DNA of 64,000 bases from Novosphingopyxis baekryungensis DSM 16222 (GCF_000420305.1 NZ_ATUR01000004.1:406241-470240); one strand, 5' to 3'; positions 21,286 through 30,981 are shown, numbered from the stretch's first letter. A program made the numbers and translations. The notes: generated by a model not told the origin, from the sequence alone.

Positions 21286-22164
21286 ATGTTGCTGCGTACT
21301 GACAGAAAGACTGTGCACATTCGGCCATTGAGGGCCGGTTTTATGACCACCTGCTCTGTGGCATGCCTTTTGGGAATGGGCCTGTTGTCGCAGCCAGCCT
21401 CGGCGCAGATCGGGGCTTCCGAGTCCGTCGTGGGCGTCTGTTCAGGGGTCAGTCTGCCACGGTCTGTCGTGACCGATATCATGGGCCCAGTGAACAGGGG
21501 GATCGTCGCGCCCATCGAGAATAGGGTGAACGCGTTGATCGGGGCCACGCTCGGCCTCGTGCTAACGCCGCTGTCCATTGATGTGGAAGGATTGCTGGAA
21601 GATGCCGCCGATGGCGAGCCGATTACCCTTCGCGCCATAGCCGCCGATGGCACCATTGTGGGGCCGACCGACTTATGCCGCGCGCAGGCCGATAGCTACG
21701 GCCTGACCGATCCGAAGGGCATTGCGATCGGCGGCAACCAGATCACCGGCTTGGGCCAGAACGGCGCGCAAGCCTCGGCAGCCGATGTCGATGCCATCGC
21801 CTTTGGCAATGGCGCCGTCGCCCAGGCCGGAGCGAGCGGGAGCGTGGCGCTGGGCCATGACGCCACCGTCAGCGCGGCAAGCAGCGTGGCTCTTGGTCAG
21901 GGCTCTGCCGCCAGCCGCGGTGCGCAAATCGGCTATACCGCTTTTGGACTAACGAATGCGCAAAGCTCGGCCGGCGAAGTATCGGTCGGCTCGGTCGGCG
22001 CATTGCGCCAGATCACCAATGTCGCGGCCGGCAGCGCGGCGACGGACGCCGCTACGGTTGGCCAGGTGCAGGGCGCGATCAATCAGGTCAACGCGCTGGC
22101 TGCCAATGCGGTGAGCTATGACAGCGGGGCGCAGCAGCAAATCACACTTGGGGGGACCGCGTAA
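21286..22164 (+). CDS. YadA-type trimeric autotransporter adhesin, N-terminal part (frame-split)
   Basis: About 292 residues from the ATG at 21286; another ATG at 21241 is possible. There is an extended N-terminal region, then a signal peptide (MTTCSVACLLGMGLLSQPASAQ). YadA head repeats follow (SVALGHDATV, SVALGQGSAA), then a neck motif QITNVAAGSAATDAATVGQV. The frame stops at 22164, just after a run of six G (22150-22155). The stalk and membrane anchor continue in the -1 frame in the next entry. Alone this part could be secreted but not anchored, so the two halves were very likely one protein. Confidence 0.8.
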   Translation: MLLRTDRKTVHIRPLRAGFMTTCSVACLLGMGLLSQPASAQIGASESVVGVCSGVSLPRSVVTDIMGPVNRGIVAPIENRVNALIGATLGLVLTPLSIDVEGLLEDAADGEPITLRAIAADGTIVGPTDLCRAQADSYGLTDPKGIAIGGNQITGLGQNGAQASAADVDAIAFGNGAVAQAGASGSVALGHDATVSAASSVALGQGSAASRGAQIGYTAFGLTNAQSSAGEVSVGSVGALRQITNVAAGSAATDAATVGQVQGAINQVNALAANAVSYDSGAQQQITLGGTA

Positions 22165-23741
22165 TGGGCAATGAAACCGCCCTAGCGGCCCTGGACGGAC
22201 GCGTGACCACGGCCGAAAGCGATATTCAGACGAACCGCCGGAACATTGCCGCCAATGGCACCGATATCGCCGCGCTCGACGGTCGGCTTGGCGGAGCAGA
22301 AACCACCATTTCAGCCAACACGGTCGCTATTAGCGAGCTGGACACGCGCGTCGGGACGAGTGAACAGCGTATTACAGACAATAGCAGCAATATCGCTGCA
22401 AACGGTACGGCAATCGCTGCGAACCGGGCCGATATTCAGTCGAACCAGACAGCCATCAACGGTAATCGGGATGCCATTGCCGCCAATGGCGCGGCCATCG
22501 CCTCCAACAGCGCTAATATCGGCCTGAACAGCGACGCGATCCGCGCAAATGAGGGAAAGATTGCGGACAACGGCACCGCGATCGCCCGCAATGACAGCCG
22601 CATCACGGAGAACAGCAGCGATATTGCCGGGCTGCAGGCTGCATCGGCCAGCGCCGTCCGCTATAACGTGGATGCGCAAGGCAACCGCTTGAACTCGATC
22701 ACGCTGTCCGGCGGCGATGCATCCTCGGCGGTATCCATCGCCAATGTCGCCGATGGAGAATTGGACGCCGATTCGCGGCAGGCGGTCAACGGCGCGCAGC
22801 TCTTCGCCACCAATCAGACCGTTCGTCAAAACAGCAATTCCATTGCATCGCTCGGCAGCCGCGTGACCGTGAACGAAGATACTATCGTCAATCTCGATCA
22901 GCGGACCGTGAATATCGACGAGCGCGTGACTCAGGTGGATGGCAGAGTGACGAACATCGATGCACGCGTGGTCGACAACAGGACCAGGATCGATGTGGTC
23001 GAGCAAAAAGTCGCGAACATGCCGACGCAATATGTCTCCGCCGCCGGCGTGCCGAGTGCGACAGCGACCGATCAGGTAGCGCTCCTGTCTGCATCGGGCG
23101 GGGCGGCAACGCTGGGCAATGTGGCCGCCGGCAGCCTTGTAGAAGGGTCCACCGAGGCCGTGAACGGCAGCCAGCTGGCCGCCACCAATAGCCGCGTGGC
23201 GCAAAATGGCTCGAATATCGCCAATCTGGCCAATACCGTGCGCGGCAGCACGGTGACAGCGGTGCAATACAGCTCCGCCGATGCGCCGGAGGAGCCTAAC
23301 GGCGGGATCCGCACCAATCGGGTCACCTTTATTGGCATGGATCAGGCTGAGCCGGTGCAGGTTCACAATGTTGCCGCCGGCATTAGCGCGACCGACGCCG
23401 TGAATGTTGGCCAGCTTTCCTCCGGTCTCAATCAGACCCTGGACTTGGCCAATGACTATACCGATCAGCGCGTCGCCGCATTCGGCCAGGACCTCGGCAA
23501 TTTCAAGCGGGAGAGCGCAGCGGGCATTGCCGGGTCGCTGGCGGTGGCCGGCCTGCCGCAGGCGATCGATCCGGGCAAGGCGATGGTCGCCGGCGGGGTC
23601 GGCTATCATCGCGGAGAAGCCGCCTTCGCGCTCGGCGCGTCGAGCCGCTTCAACGATGGTCAGGCCGTGGTCAATATCGGCGCCAGCGTGAACAGCCGCG
23701 GTTACGGTTCCGCCAATGCAGGAGTCGGTTTCCAGTTCTGA
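22164..23741 (+). CDS. YadA-type adhesin, stalk and C-terminal anchor part (frame-split)
   Basis: 525 residues with no signal peptide. Residues 1-150 are a coiled-coil-like stalk of NGTAIAANRADI-type repeats. Two or three neck-like segments follow (VADGELDADSRQAVNGAQLF; NVAAGISATDAVNVGQL). The last 70 residues are the YadA anchor, a four-strand beta-barrel segment ending GSANAGVGFQF with C-terminal Phe. Its ATG overlaps the upstream stop (TAATG). A -1 shift at the G run joins the halves as LGG-DRVMGNETAL. Without that fusion it should stay in the cytoplasm. Confidence 0.82.
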   Translation: MGNETALAALDGRVTTAESDIQTNRRNIAANGTDIAALDGRLGGAETTISANTVAISELDTRVGTSEQRITDNSSNIAANGTAIAANRADIQSNQTAINGNRDAIAANGAAIASNSANIGLNSDAIRANEGKIADNGTAIARNDSRITENSSDIAGLQAASASAVRYNVDAQGNRLNSITLSGGDASSAVSIANVADGELDADSRQAVNGAQLFATNQTVRQNSNSIASLGSRVTVNEDTIVNLDQRTVNIDERVTQVDGRVTNIDARVVDNRTRIDVVEQKVANMPTQYVSAAGVPSATATDQVALLSASGGAATLGNVAAGSLVEGSTEAVNGSQLAATNSRVAQNGSNIANLANTVRGSTVTAVQYSSADAPEEPNGGIRTNRVTFIGMDQAEPVQVHNVAAGISATDAVNVGQLSSGLNQTLDLANDYTDQRVAAFGQDLGNFKRESAAGIAGSLAVAGLPQAIDPGKAMVAGGVGYHRGEAAFALGASSRFNDGQAVVNIGASVNSRGYGSANAGVGFQF

Positions 23742-24160
23742 AGCACCGATGATCCTTAGCGGCCGGGCAGTGTCGTCCGGCCGGCCAACAGAATCCCTGC
23801 AGCACAATGTGACGCCGCCGCTCCGATTCACTGCACGCCGCCGCAACATGCGCCAAGGTTACCGATCGGGATGATGATAAAAATGGCGGACACGGAGGGA
23901 TTCGAACCGAAGCCTTAACTTGCACCAAAAGAACCGTTGGCAAACCGAAATCAAATATTATTACCCCATAATATACCCCCAAAAACTTTCCCGCTGCCAC
24001 CGAACGTTTGTACCCCAACTGTATTTGCAGACTGCTCGCGAGATGTCGGGCGGGCGGCTTTGAGCAAAGACCGCCTCGTGCGCGAGCAATCGGGCGCGGC
24101 AGGTACCGATAGTTTAGACGACTGTGCGCGGCCCGCTACGGGTGGAAGCGGACAGCTCGC
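23742..24160. other. Intergenic region around the island boundary
   Basis: No gene is seen. From the left it holds a weak GGCCGG/CCGGCC hairpin just after the adhesin, then the tRNA 3' fragment. To the right, an AT-rich stretch contains two TACCCC direct repeats 12 bp apart (23962-23967 and 23974-23979), resembling integrase arm-type sites. The change to AT-rich, gene-poor sequence starts at the tRNA fragment. Confidence 0.5.
23884..23908 (-). other. tRNA 3'-end fragment: candidate attachment site (att)
   Basis: On the minus strand the sequence reads as a tRNA T-loop and acceptor end, GGTTCGAATCC then CTCCGTGTCCGCCA, including CCA. A poly-T stretch lies 3' of it (plus-strand AAAAA at 23879-23883), as after a real tRNA gene. 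The 5' side does not continue as a tRNA: the bases before GGTTC cannot pair with the T-stem. Only the last 25 bases are present, as expected at the distal end of an element integrated in a tRNA gene (serine-like). Confidence 0.7.
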
Positions 24161-24548
24161 TTAAGGGTGCCAATTGCAATAGCTGCCTTTCCGGAAGATG
24201 ATCCAGTTAAAGGAAATTGCCGCGCTCGGTGAACACAGAACGGTGGCGACATAACGAACTTTGCTATTTCGGTTCTGCTTTAGCTGAAACAGTGCTTTAA
24301 CGGGTCTGCCCAGCGCCGCCGCAAGCTTGAGTGCCAGAACTGTCGAAGGAATAAACCCGCCGATTTTCGACTGTGTTGATTGTTTTGCGGCTAACGCCCA
24401 CCTGCTCGGCCAGCGCGGCTTGGGTGAGGCCAAGTCGGTCACGCTCCTTCCGGAGCGCATTCGCCAATCGATAAGTCCTCGCGCTGAGCACTGTGCGAAT
24501 AGCAATTTGCCGTGTAGCCCGGGACACCAGTAGGCGGAGTGGTCCCAA
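24161..24548 (-). pseudogene. XRE-type helix-turn-helix regulator, frameshifted
   Basis: The first frame encodes an XRE helix-turn-helix (RKERDRLGLTQAALAEQVGV then SRKTINTVEN). After that it loses similarity. In another frame the sequence continues naturally as GGFIPSTVLALKLAAALGRP, the rest of a YgzD-type small repressor. One extra base near 24357-24362 accounts for the break. Intact relatives are about 65-75 residues. It is likely a decayed element regulator, or the base could be a sequencing error. It lies next to the att fragment. Confidence 0.65.
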
Positions 24549-24551
24549 CCG

Positions 24552-25973
24552 CTAGTGCCGCGACGCCTGCTGCATCATCTGTGTCGCGCGATCCGTAGCA
24601 ATGCGGGTTTCGCCGGCAAGCATCTTGACCTCGTTTGCTACCACCGTGAAGCCGCGGCCAGCGTCACCCGCCCGCGCTGCCTCGATAGTGGCGTTGAGTG
24701 CGAGCATATTTGTCTGCTGCGCGATGCGGGCGACGCTTGCAACAATATCGGCCAGTTCGTTCATGACCGACTTGAGCCGGGCATTGCCGTCTTCGAGATC
24801 AGCCTGAAGTTCCCAACTCTCTTCTAATCGTTGCTGCACCTCATGCTCAAGCAAAACCTGGCGCGTGATGTCAGTGGCGATCTTGACGATTTTCCGCGGG
24901 CGGTCCTCCGCATCGAAAATCGGATTATAAGTCGCCTGTATCCGCACCTTACGCCCATCGCGACCGATACGCTCATAACGCCCCGCATCGAACTCGCCTC
25001 GGCCAAGCCGCTTCCAGAACTCCCGGTATTCGGGCGACATCGCCTGCGCCTGGTCGCACAGCATGCTGTGATGGCGGCCGACAAGATCGGCGCGAGCGTA
25101 GCCCATCATCATGAGAAAATTGTCGTTAACCTCGATTATGTTACCCTCAAGGTTAAACTCCACCACAGCCTGCGACACGTCGACCGCATTTTTGCGACTT
25201 TCATTCTCTGCGGCGCGCTCCTTAGCGCCGGTCACATTCATCGCGAACTTGACTATCTTAATTGGGCGTCCATCGAGATCGAAGACCGGGTTGTATGTCG
25301 CCTGCAACCACACGTCGCGGCCGTCGGCAGCGATGCGGCGATAGGTACCGGTGTCGAACGCGCCGGTGCCCAGCTTTTGCCAGAATGCGGCATAGGGAGG
25401 CGTGGCTACATGGGCAGGATCACAAAACATGCGGTGGTGACGCCCCATCACTTCGTCCAGATTGTAACCGAACGCGGCCAAAAAGTTCTCGTTTGCGCTC
25501 AAAACAGTGCCGTCGAGTGCGAATTCAATCACCGCTTGCGACCGGTTCATCGCCGTGCTGATTGCCTGCAAGGCGGCGCTCTGACGCCGGTTTTCGGTCA
25601 CATCGGTAGCGATCTTGAGAATGCGTTCCGGTAGGCCGTTCGCGTCTAACACTGGATTGTAAGTAGCTTGGAGGTAGACAGTTTCGCCGCTCTTAGTGCG
25701 CCTGGCATATTCACCGGAATGGTACTCACCACCCGCCAACCGCTGCCAGAAGTCGGCATAGGCGGACGACTCCGCCAGCGCTGCTGCACAAAAAATGCGG
25801 TGATGCCGACCCACGACCTCATCCAGCCGGTAGCCCATTGTGGTCAGGAAGAAATCATTTGCCCATTGCACGATGCCGAAAGTGTCGAACTCGATCACCG
25901 CCTGCGATCGGCACAGGGCTTCCCATGCCGCCCCTCGGCGCCCGAAGCCCGCGTCCATCTCATATTCCATCAT
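24552..25973 (-). CDS. Soluble PAS-PAS-PAS methyl-accepting chemotaxis protein (BdlA-like)
   Basis: About 473 residues and no membrane segment. Three PAS/PAC repeats each start SQAV(I/V)EF and contain (V/M)GRHH and QATYNPV(I)(F/L)D. A short receptor signalling tip follows: [20 protein letters not shown] and [18 protein letters not shown]. BdlA-like cytoplasmic receptors link redox or ligand sensing by PAS to motility and biofilm dispersal. The methylation-helix region is much shorter than in classical receptors, and no other che genes are present. The start may be 25973 or 25958. Confidence 0.88.
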   Translation of the reverse strand: MMEYEMDAGFGRRGAAWEALCRSQAVIEFDTFGIVQWANDFFLTTMGYRLDEVVGRHHRIFCAAALAESSAYADFWQRLAGGEYHSGEYARRTKSGETVYLQATYNPVLDANGLPERILKIATDVTENRRQSAALQAISTAMNRSQAVIEFALDGTVLSANENFLAAFGYNLDEVMGRHHRMFCDPAHVATPPYAAFWQKLGTGAFDTGTYRRIAADGRDVWLQATYNPVFDLDGRPIKIVKFAMNVTGAKERAAENESRKNAVDVSQAVVEFNLEGNIIEVNDNFLMMMGYARADLVGRHHSMLCDQAQAMSPEYREFWKRLGRGEFDAGRYERIGRDGRKVRIQATYNPIFDAEDRPRKIVKIATDITRQVLLEHEVQQRLEESWELQADLEDGNARLKSVMNELADIVASVARIAQQTNMLALNATIEAARAGDAGRGFTVVANEVKMLAGETRIATDRATQMMQQASRH

Positions 25974-26463
25974 ACCGCAGACATCGTGAGCGAGGATGGT
26001 TAACAATCAGAAAATAGAGGGGAATTGGTTTATTTGCTTGGCTACATGACTCTTTACCCTTCAGAAAGGAGCGCCGGCCAAATTGGCAGCGGCGTTCCCA
26101 TGACGATGAGAGCCGGGAAAGCGTTTGAGTTTTTGAAACCCGTCGCTTGCCGGTTTTTCGATTACCTGCCGAAGCGTAAATTGAGCGGAACAGCCCTCGC
26201 TGCAACAACTCCTCATCCCATCACGTCGCCTGTCGCGCGTAATATTTAACCCTGCCGGGCCCATGGTTTCGCGTCAGCAAAGTGCCCATACTGGCATCGC
26301 TTCGGCGCTCGGCGTCATCCGGCTGTAGCGGTAAATTTAGGGCGTATTTGAGCAAATGGTTCAGACGCCCAAGCGACCTCGACCTTCCAGCACGCATCCT
26401 CTTTTGACCTTTCCTGCATGATGACGGCTTCCATTTCGGTTTAAATGCTGACTCAGCATCAAG
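25974..26463. other. Intergenic region, no gene seen
   Basis: About 490 bp between the chemotaxis gene and the transposase remnant. No open frame resembles a protein. The right part (from about 26,330) may contain the left end of the IS remnant, but a clear terminal inverted repeat was not found. Confidence 0.4.
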
Positions 26464-27214
26464 ATGAGCCGATCTGATCTGACCGACTTCGAATGGCGCG
26501 TGATTGAGCCGCTGCTGCCCAATAAGCCACGAGGTGTTCCGCGCGTCGATGACCGCCGCGTGCTGAACAGCATCTTCTGAATGCTGCGCTCAGGTGCGCC
26601 GTGGCGCGACCTGCCCGAGCGTTATGGCCCGCGCACCACCTGCTACAACCGCTTCACCCGGTATCGCAAAGCGGGCGTATGGGACCGGCTGATGGACGCC
26701 ATTTTTGCGGCGTATGACGGCGATATCCAGATGATCGACGCACTTTCATCCGGGCGCACCAACAGGCTGCGACGGCAAAAAGGGGGGTCGAGATCATTGT
26801 CTCGGTCGCTCCCGCGGTGGTCTCACGACCAAGATCCACGCCGTCGTCGATGCCTAAGGCCTCCCGGTCAGGCTCAGCCTTACAGCGGGGCAGGCCCACG
26901 AAGGACCCGCCGCGCTGGGCCTGCTCGATCGTCTCGATTCGCGCATCATCGTTCATGCGGACAAGGCTTATGGGGCCAATGGCATCCGCACCCTGATCGA
27001 AGCGCGAGGCGCGGTGCCCAAAATTTCGGCCAAATCCAATCGCAAATGGAAACCCTGCTTCAACCAGACGCTCTATCGCGAACGTAATCTGGTCGAGCGC
27101 TTCTTCAGCAAGCTCAAGCACTTCCGTCGCATCGCTACACGTTACGACAAGCTCGCCGAGAACTTCCTCGCAATGGTCAAGCTCGCCTCAATGCGCCTCT
27201 GGCTCCGCGTTTAA
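26464..27214 (+). pseudogene. IS5-family transposase remnant (IS427 group-like)
   Basis: The N-terminal part reads MSRSDLTDFEWRVIEPLLPN, a typical IS5/IS427-type start. It hits an in-frame TGA at 26578, where relatives have Trp, and then continues as LRSGAPWRDLPERYGPR. A frameshift follows IQMID. In another frame GGLTTKIHAVVDA meets a TAA near 26857. The last part (CFNQTLYRERNLVERFFSKL, ending SMRLWLRV) is well preserved. At least two stops and one frameshift make it non-functional. It sits 46 bp from the end of the uronate operon. Confidence 0.88.
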
Positions 27215-27260
27215 GAGTATACGGCCTAGTTTTAGTAGATCGTTACCTGGAGTAGCTTAC

Positions 27261-28487
27261 CTACGGCATTTCGCCGATGGCAGTCGGCACACCGTCTGGC
27301 TCAAAATAAAGAGCCACCATCCGTGCTTCCCCGGACATGCTTTTCACGTTTCCTTTCGCAAGGTCGATATCCGGGAAGGGCCAGGTTTCTGGGGTTTGGG
27401 AGTAACGTTGCAAAAAACGGTGCGCGGTCGTCAGGCTGCGGCCGTCCGCGAGTTGCGCGTCCCACAGATCGAGCCCAACGCATTCGCCAATCGTCGCCAG
27501 CCTGGCCGCGCCGTCGACCACAAAGTGGCTATAATGCCAGCTTTTCGTGCGCTTTAGTTCGGCCAAGAAACGCCCCTGTTTGTCCATCTGCGGCGCGAGC
27601 CGATAGGCGGGAAACGCCTGAATCACGTTGCGCGCGGCATCCGGTGCGCCCGCGAAAAGCGCGAAATGAGCGAGGTAAAAGTCATAAAATATGCCGTGAT
27701 TGTTGGTCTTGCGCATCTCCTCTTCGCCGATCTTGCTGGTTGCCATCCAAACCGTGAAGGCACCGTACCATTCGCGCAGGGCCTTGCGTTCGGCCGTATC
27801 GAGCGCGCCCGACGGCCGCAGCAGACCCAGCGCCTCTACAATGGTGGAAAGATGCGAAGCTTCGATGATCCCCTCACCGCGCCCCTTGACCTTGCCAGGA
27901 ATGCCTTGCGCGAAATCGAACTGCGGGTTCATCCGGGTGGCCGGGTTCAGGAACCAGGCGCGCACCAGCGTGGCCGCATGTTCGGCATAGCGCTGATCGC
28001 TCGACACTTCATAGCCGAGCGCGAGCGCCCGCATGTCCTCGGACAGCGCTCGCAGGCGGGCCTTGTCGAACTCCTTCCCGTCGCGTTCGGGGTTCACCCG
28101 CCCGTCGCGGCGCAAATAGGGCAGGCCGTCACGCTTGTCCGGATCAGGCCACCAATAGGGGCCAATCGAAGCATAATCGTGCGGGCCCGCGCCCGGCACG
28201 GGATGCGGCTTGTCGGTGACGGCGTAGGGCCCGCGCTTCAACGCCGCGTCGGCCGCCGCCAGCGCCTTTGCCGCCATGGCCGGATCGGCCGCGATCCCCT
28301 TCAACCATCGCGGCCGCCAGAGGAAGGTGCGCCGCCCACCGAAATCGGCGGCATAACCCTGCTCTGCCCGGCAGACCGGCGCCGTGGAGACCGGCTCGAA
28401 AGGGGGAACCGCCGGCGTGTCCTTCGCTGCTGCGGCCCCGGCCATCGACGCCAAAACGATCGCCACCAGAATCTCAACGCGCCACAT
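27261..28487 (-). CDS. Alginate lyase family protein (PL5/PL38-type alpha/alpha barrel)
   Basis: A 408-residue secreted protein with a signal peptide (about residues 1-21, cleaved near AAAA-KD). Family motifs are IGPYWWPDPDKRDGLPY and the catalytic Asn-His region TNNHGIFYDF (Asn262, Asn263, His264, Tyr268). The fold is that of alginate lyase family proteins (Pfam Alginate_lyase), which cleave alginate, glucuronan or related uronates by beta-elimination. Its start overlaps the KDG kinase stop by 14 bases. It is last in the isomerase-kduD-kdgK-lyase operon. The exact polymer is not known. Confidence 0.85.
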   Translation of the reverse strand: MWRVEILVAIVLASMAGAAAAKDTPAVPPFEPVSTAPVCRAEQGYAADFGGRRTFLWRPRWLKGIAADPAMAAKALAAADAALKRGPYAVTDKPHPVPGAGPHDYASIGPYWWPDPDKRDGLPYLRRDGRVNPERDGKEFDKARLRALSEDMRALALGYEVSSDQRYAEHAATLVRAWFLNPATRMNPQFDFAQGIPGKVKGRGEGIIEASHLSTIVEALGLLRPSGALDTAERKALREWYGAFTVWMATSKIGEEEMRKTNNHGIFYDFYLAHFALFAGAPDAARNVIQAFPAYRLAPQMDKQGRFLAELKRTKSWHYSHFVVDGAARLATIGECVGLDLWDAQLADGRSLTTAHRFLQRYSQTPETWPFPDIDLAKGNVKSMSGEARMVALYFEPDGVPTAIGEMP

Positions 28488-29493
28488 CGCCGCCCCCCGC
28501 CATCGCCGCTGCCAGTTCGTCCCGGTTTGCCCGGCAGAAGTCTCCGGGCATGAAATGCTTGAGCGCGGACAGCGCCATGCCGCTCTCCACCATGCGCGTC
28601 ATATCCGGCGGAGCGCCCAGCCAAGCGGCCAGCACGCCGGCGCTGAACGCGTCGCCAGTTCCGATCCGGTCAACGATGCCGGTCAGCACGAGCTCGGCAC
28701 TCTCGGCGCTGGCGTCCGCGCTGTCGACGCGTGCAATAATGCGATGCGAACCGTCGCGCTCGACATGCCGGGCGGTGGAGGCGATCGCGGATAGGTTCGG
28801 AAAGGCCTCCAGCGCGGCGAGAGCGGCCTCGCGCCGCCGTTGACCGCCATCGCCGGAGAAATCTCGGCCGAGCAGCAGCGAAATATCCTTGTGATTGCCG
28901 AAGAACAGGTCCGCCATGGCGACCAGTTCGGCGACTTCGGCGCGCGGATCACGATCGGTGCGCGCCCAGAGCGAGGGCCGGAAATTGCCGTCGAAAGAAA
29001 CGGTCATCCCGCGCTGCTTCGCGGCCGATGCAAAACCGTGGGTGGCGCGCGCCGCGCCCGCGCTCACCGCCAGCGAGATGCCCGAAAGATGGAGGTGCCG
29101 CGCCCCGTCCAGCAGCGTTGAATCGGGTTCCGCGCAGGCGGCGAAGGCGGTGCCCATCCGATCGTACAGCACCTTGCCGCTTGCCGTCCCGGTCGCGGAC
29201 GTTAGAAAATAGACGCCCATCCGCCCAGTACCGATCGCGATCCCGGAGCAATCTACGCCCTCGCGGCGCAGCGCTTTGATCGCATTCCGGCCGAGATCGT
29301 CGTCCGGCAGCGCACTGACCATGCGCGTCTCGATGCCGAGATTGGCGAGCGCCACGGCAACATTTGCTTCCGCCCCGCCGACATGCAGATCCAGCCGCGC
29401 GGCATCGCGCAGCGATCCACCGCCCGAGGGTGAAAGACGCAGTAGCACCTCGCCGAAACAGACAACCGCGCGCTGCGCGCCTGCCGGCGCCAT
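28474..29493 (-). CDS. kdgK: 2-dehydro-3-deoxygluconate kinase (PfkB family)
   Basis: A 339-residue PfkB/ribokinase-type sugar kinase. The N-terminal FGEVLLRLSPSGGGSL and GGAEANVAVALANLG match KdgK proteins. The anion hole and catalytic Asp are in DRIGTGDAFSAG (Asp281). It phosphorylates KDG to KDPG, the entry to the Entner-Doudoroff pathway. The ATG overlaps the kduD stop (TAATG). The KDPG aldolase is not in the window and would have to be chromosomal. Confidence 0.88.
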   Translation of the reverse strand: MAPAGAQRAVVCFGEVLLRLSPSGGGSLRDAARLDLHVGGAEANVAVALANLGIETRMVSALPDDDLGRNAIKALRREGVDCSGIAIGTGRMGVYFLTSATGTASGKVLYDRMGTAFAACAEPDSTLLDGARHLHLSGISLAVSAGAARATHGFASAAKQRGMTVSFDGNFRPSLWARTDRDPRAEVAELVAMADLFFGNHKDISLLLGRDFSGDGGQRRREAALAALEAFPNLSAIASTARHVERDGSHRIIARVDSADASAESAELVLTGIVDRIGTGDAFSAGVLAAWLGAPPDMTRMVESGMALSALKHFMPGDFCRANRDELAAAMAGGGDVAR

Positions 29494-30266
29494 TAGCGGG
29501 CGAGCCATCCGCCGTCGACGGCGAGGATGTGTCCTTGCACATAGTCCGCCGCGCAGCTGGTCAGGAATACCGCGGCACCGCCGATATCCGCCGGATCGCC
29601 CCACCGACCTTCGGGAATGCGCTCCACGATCTGGCGGTTGCGAGTTTCGTCCGCCTGCAGGGCTGCCGTATTGTTGGTTGCGATATAGCCGGGGGCGATG
29701 GCGTTCACGTTCACGCCCTTTGCCGCCCACTCATTCGCCATCAGCTTGGTGAGCCCACCCACCCCGCTCTTGCTTGCGGTATAGCTCGGTACTCGAATGC
29801 CACCTTGAAAGGTAAGCATCGAGGCGATGTTGACGATCTTGGCTCGCGCACCATGCTGCGATGCCCAGCTGGTCATATGCCGCGCGACCGCCTGGCTGAG
29901 GAAGAAGAGCACCTTCAAGTTTACGTCCATCACCGCGTCCCAGTCCTCTTCCGAGAAATCGAGCGCATCCTCCCGGCGGATAATGCCAGCATTGTTCACG
30001 AGGATGTCGATCCGCGCGAACGCATCCAGCGCTTGGGATACCACGCCCTCCACCGGTGCGATGCTCGAAAGATCCGCGCGGATCTGCATTGCCTTGCGGC
30101 CCGCCTGCTCCACTAGCGCCTGCGTCTCGTCACAGGAACTGCGGCCCACAAGTACGAGGTCCGCGCCGGCCGCGGCTAGCGCGACGGCGATGCCTTGGCC
30201 GATACCGGTATTGGCGCCGGTCACCATCGCGGTACGATCGGTGAGATCGAATGCAGCGTTCGTCAT
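29493..30266 (-). CDS. kduD: SDR oxidoreductase, 2-dehydro-3-deoxy-D-gluconate 5-dehydrogenase (KduD-like)
   Basis: A 257-residue classical short-chain dehydrogenase. It has the cofactor loop TGANTGIG (16-23), NNAG (91-94) and the Ser149-Tyr162-Lys166 triad in SYTASK. The sequence FDLTDRTAMVTGANTGIG and the C-terminal HILAVDGGWLAR are typical of KduD. It reduces 2,5-diketo-3-deoxygluconate to KDG in breakdown of unsaturated uronates. It sits between the isomerase and KDG kinase genes, which supports this function over other SDR roles. Confidence 0.87.
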   Translation of the reverse strand: MTNAAFDLTDRTAMVTGANTGIGQGIAVALAAAGADLVLVGRSSCDETQALVEQAGRKAMQIRADLSSIAPVEGVVSQALDAFARIDILVNNAGIIRREDALDFSEEDWDAVMDVNLKVLFFLSQAVARHMTSWASQHGARAKIVNIASMLTFQGGIRVPSYTASKSGVGGLTKLMANEWAAKGVNVNAIAPGYIATNNTAALQADETRNRQIVERIPEGRWGDPADIGGAAVFLTSCAADYVQGHILAVDGGWLAR

Positions 30267-30287
30267 GGCTCCCTCCCTCTCTAACGC

Positions 30288-30920
30288 TCAGAGCGCGCGC
30301 AGATAATCGCTGATCGACTGGTCCTTCGAATGCGCATAGAAGTGGTCAGCGAACTTCTCCCCCGCGATCGCCGCCTTCAGCAGATCTTGGTCGACCGTCT
30401 TCAGAACGGTCAACATGTCGTGGCAGGTCTTGGACTTAAGCTCGGCCAGCACGCCGCGGTTCTTAGCCATGATCTCGGCGCGTTCCTTGGGATAGCCGAT
30501 GCCGCTTTCGCCTTCGAATAGCTTGCGATAGCAATCCTGGAGGTTGAGTTCGGCCGCCCAGCCGAAGCCCTTGGCGTAAGGCATGGCGATGGCGTTGCCG
30601 TCGTTGATCTGCGCGAACAGGAAGGCATCTGTGGGATCGATCACCAGGCCGCAGAACACGCCGGGCATCGCATTGGCGGCAAGCATCGATCCGGTGCCGG
30701 TGCCGCAACCGGTCACCACGAAATCGGCGGCCCCCGAATTCAGGAGGATGCCGGTCAGCAGCCCGACCATGGGATAGGTAACCTGCGCGGCGTCATCTAC
30801 GGTATACATGCCGTAATTGTGGACCTCGTGCCCTAACGGTTCGACCACCGACGTCAACGCATCGTGGATGTCGCCGTTCTTGGCGGCCTGGCTGTTCTCG
30901 TTGATCAGGGCGATTTTCAT
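30288..30920 (-). CDS. RpiB/LacA/LacB-family sugar isomerase, probable unsaturated-uronate ketol-isomerase (DhuI-like)
   Basis: A 210-residue RpiB-fold protein. The start MKIALINENSQAAKNGDIHD and the loop GCGTGTGS (71-78) match the family; it is longer than ordinary RpiB (about 150). In streptococcal glycosaminoglycan operons an RpiB-fold isomerase (DhuI) converts 4-deoxy-5-hexosulose-uronate to 2,5-diketo-3-deoxygluconate, replacing KduI. Here the gene is first in an operon with kduD and kdgK and no KduI is present, so that role is likely (inference). A LacI-type operator lies 62 bp upstream. Confidence 0.8.
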   Translation of the reverse strand: MKIALINENSQAAKNGDIHDALTSVVEPLGHEVHNYGMYTVDDAAQVTYPMVGLLTGILLNSGAADFVVTGCGTGTGSMLAANAMPGVFCGLVIDPTDAFLFAQINDGNAIAMPYAKGFGWAAELNLQDCYRKLFEGESGIGYPKERAEIMAKNRGVLAELKSKTCHDMLTVLKTVDQDLLKAAIAGEKFADHFYAHSKDQSISDYLRAL

Positions 30921-30981
30921 CGGTCGGGGGTCCTCTCTTGCTGGATGGCGCGGCCTGCAACCGCTGCCCGTTCGCAAACTA

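Noticed and set aside
23884..23975. A complete tRNA gene
   Set aside because: Only the T-loop and acceptor 3' end are present; no D-arm or anticodon arm can be formed upstream.
27666..28553. Plus-strand open frame opposite the alginate lyase gene
   Set aside because: Arg/Gly/Pro-rich shadow with no motif; the minus-strand protein has a signal peptide and catalytic motif.
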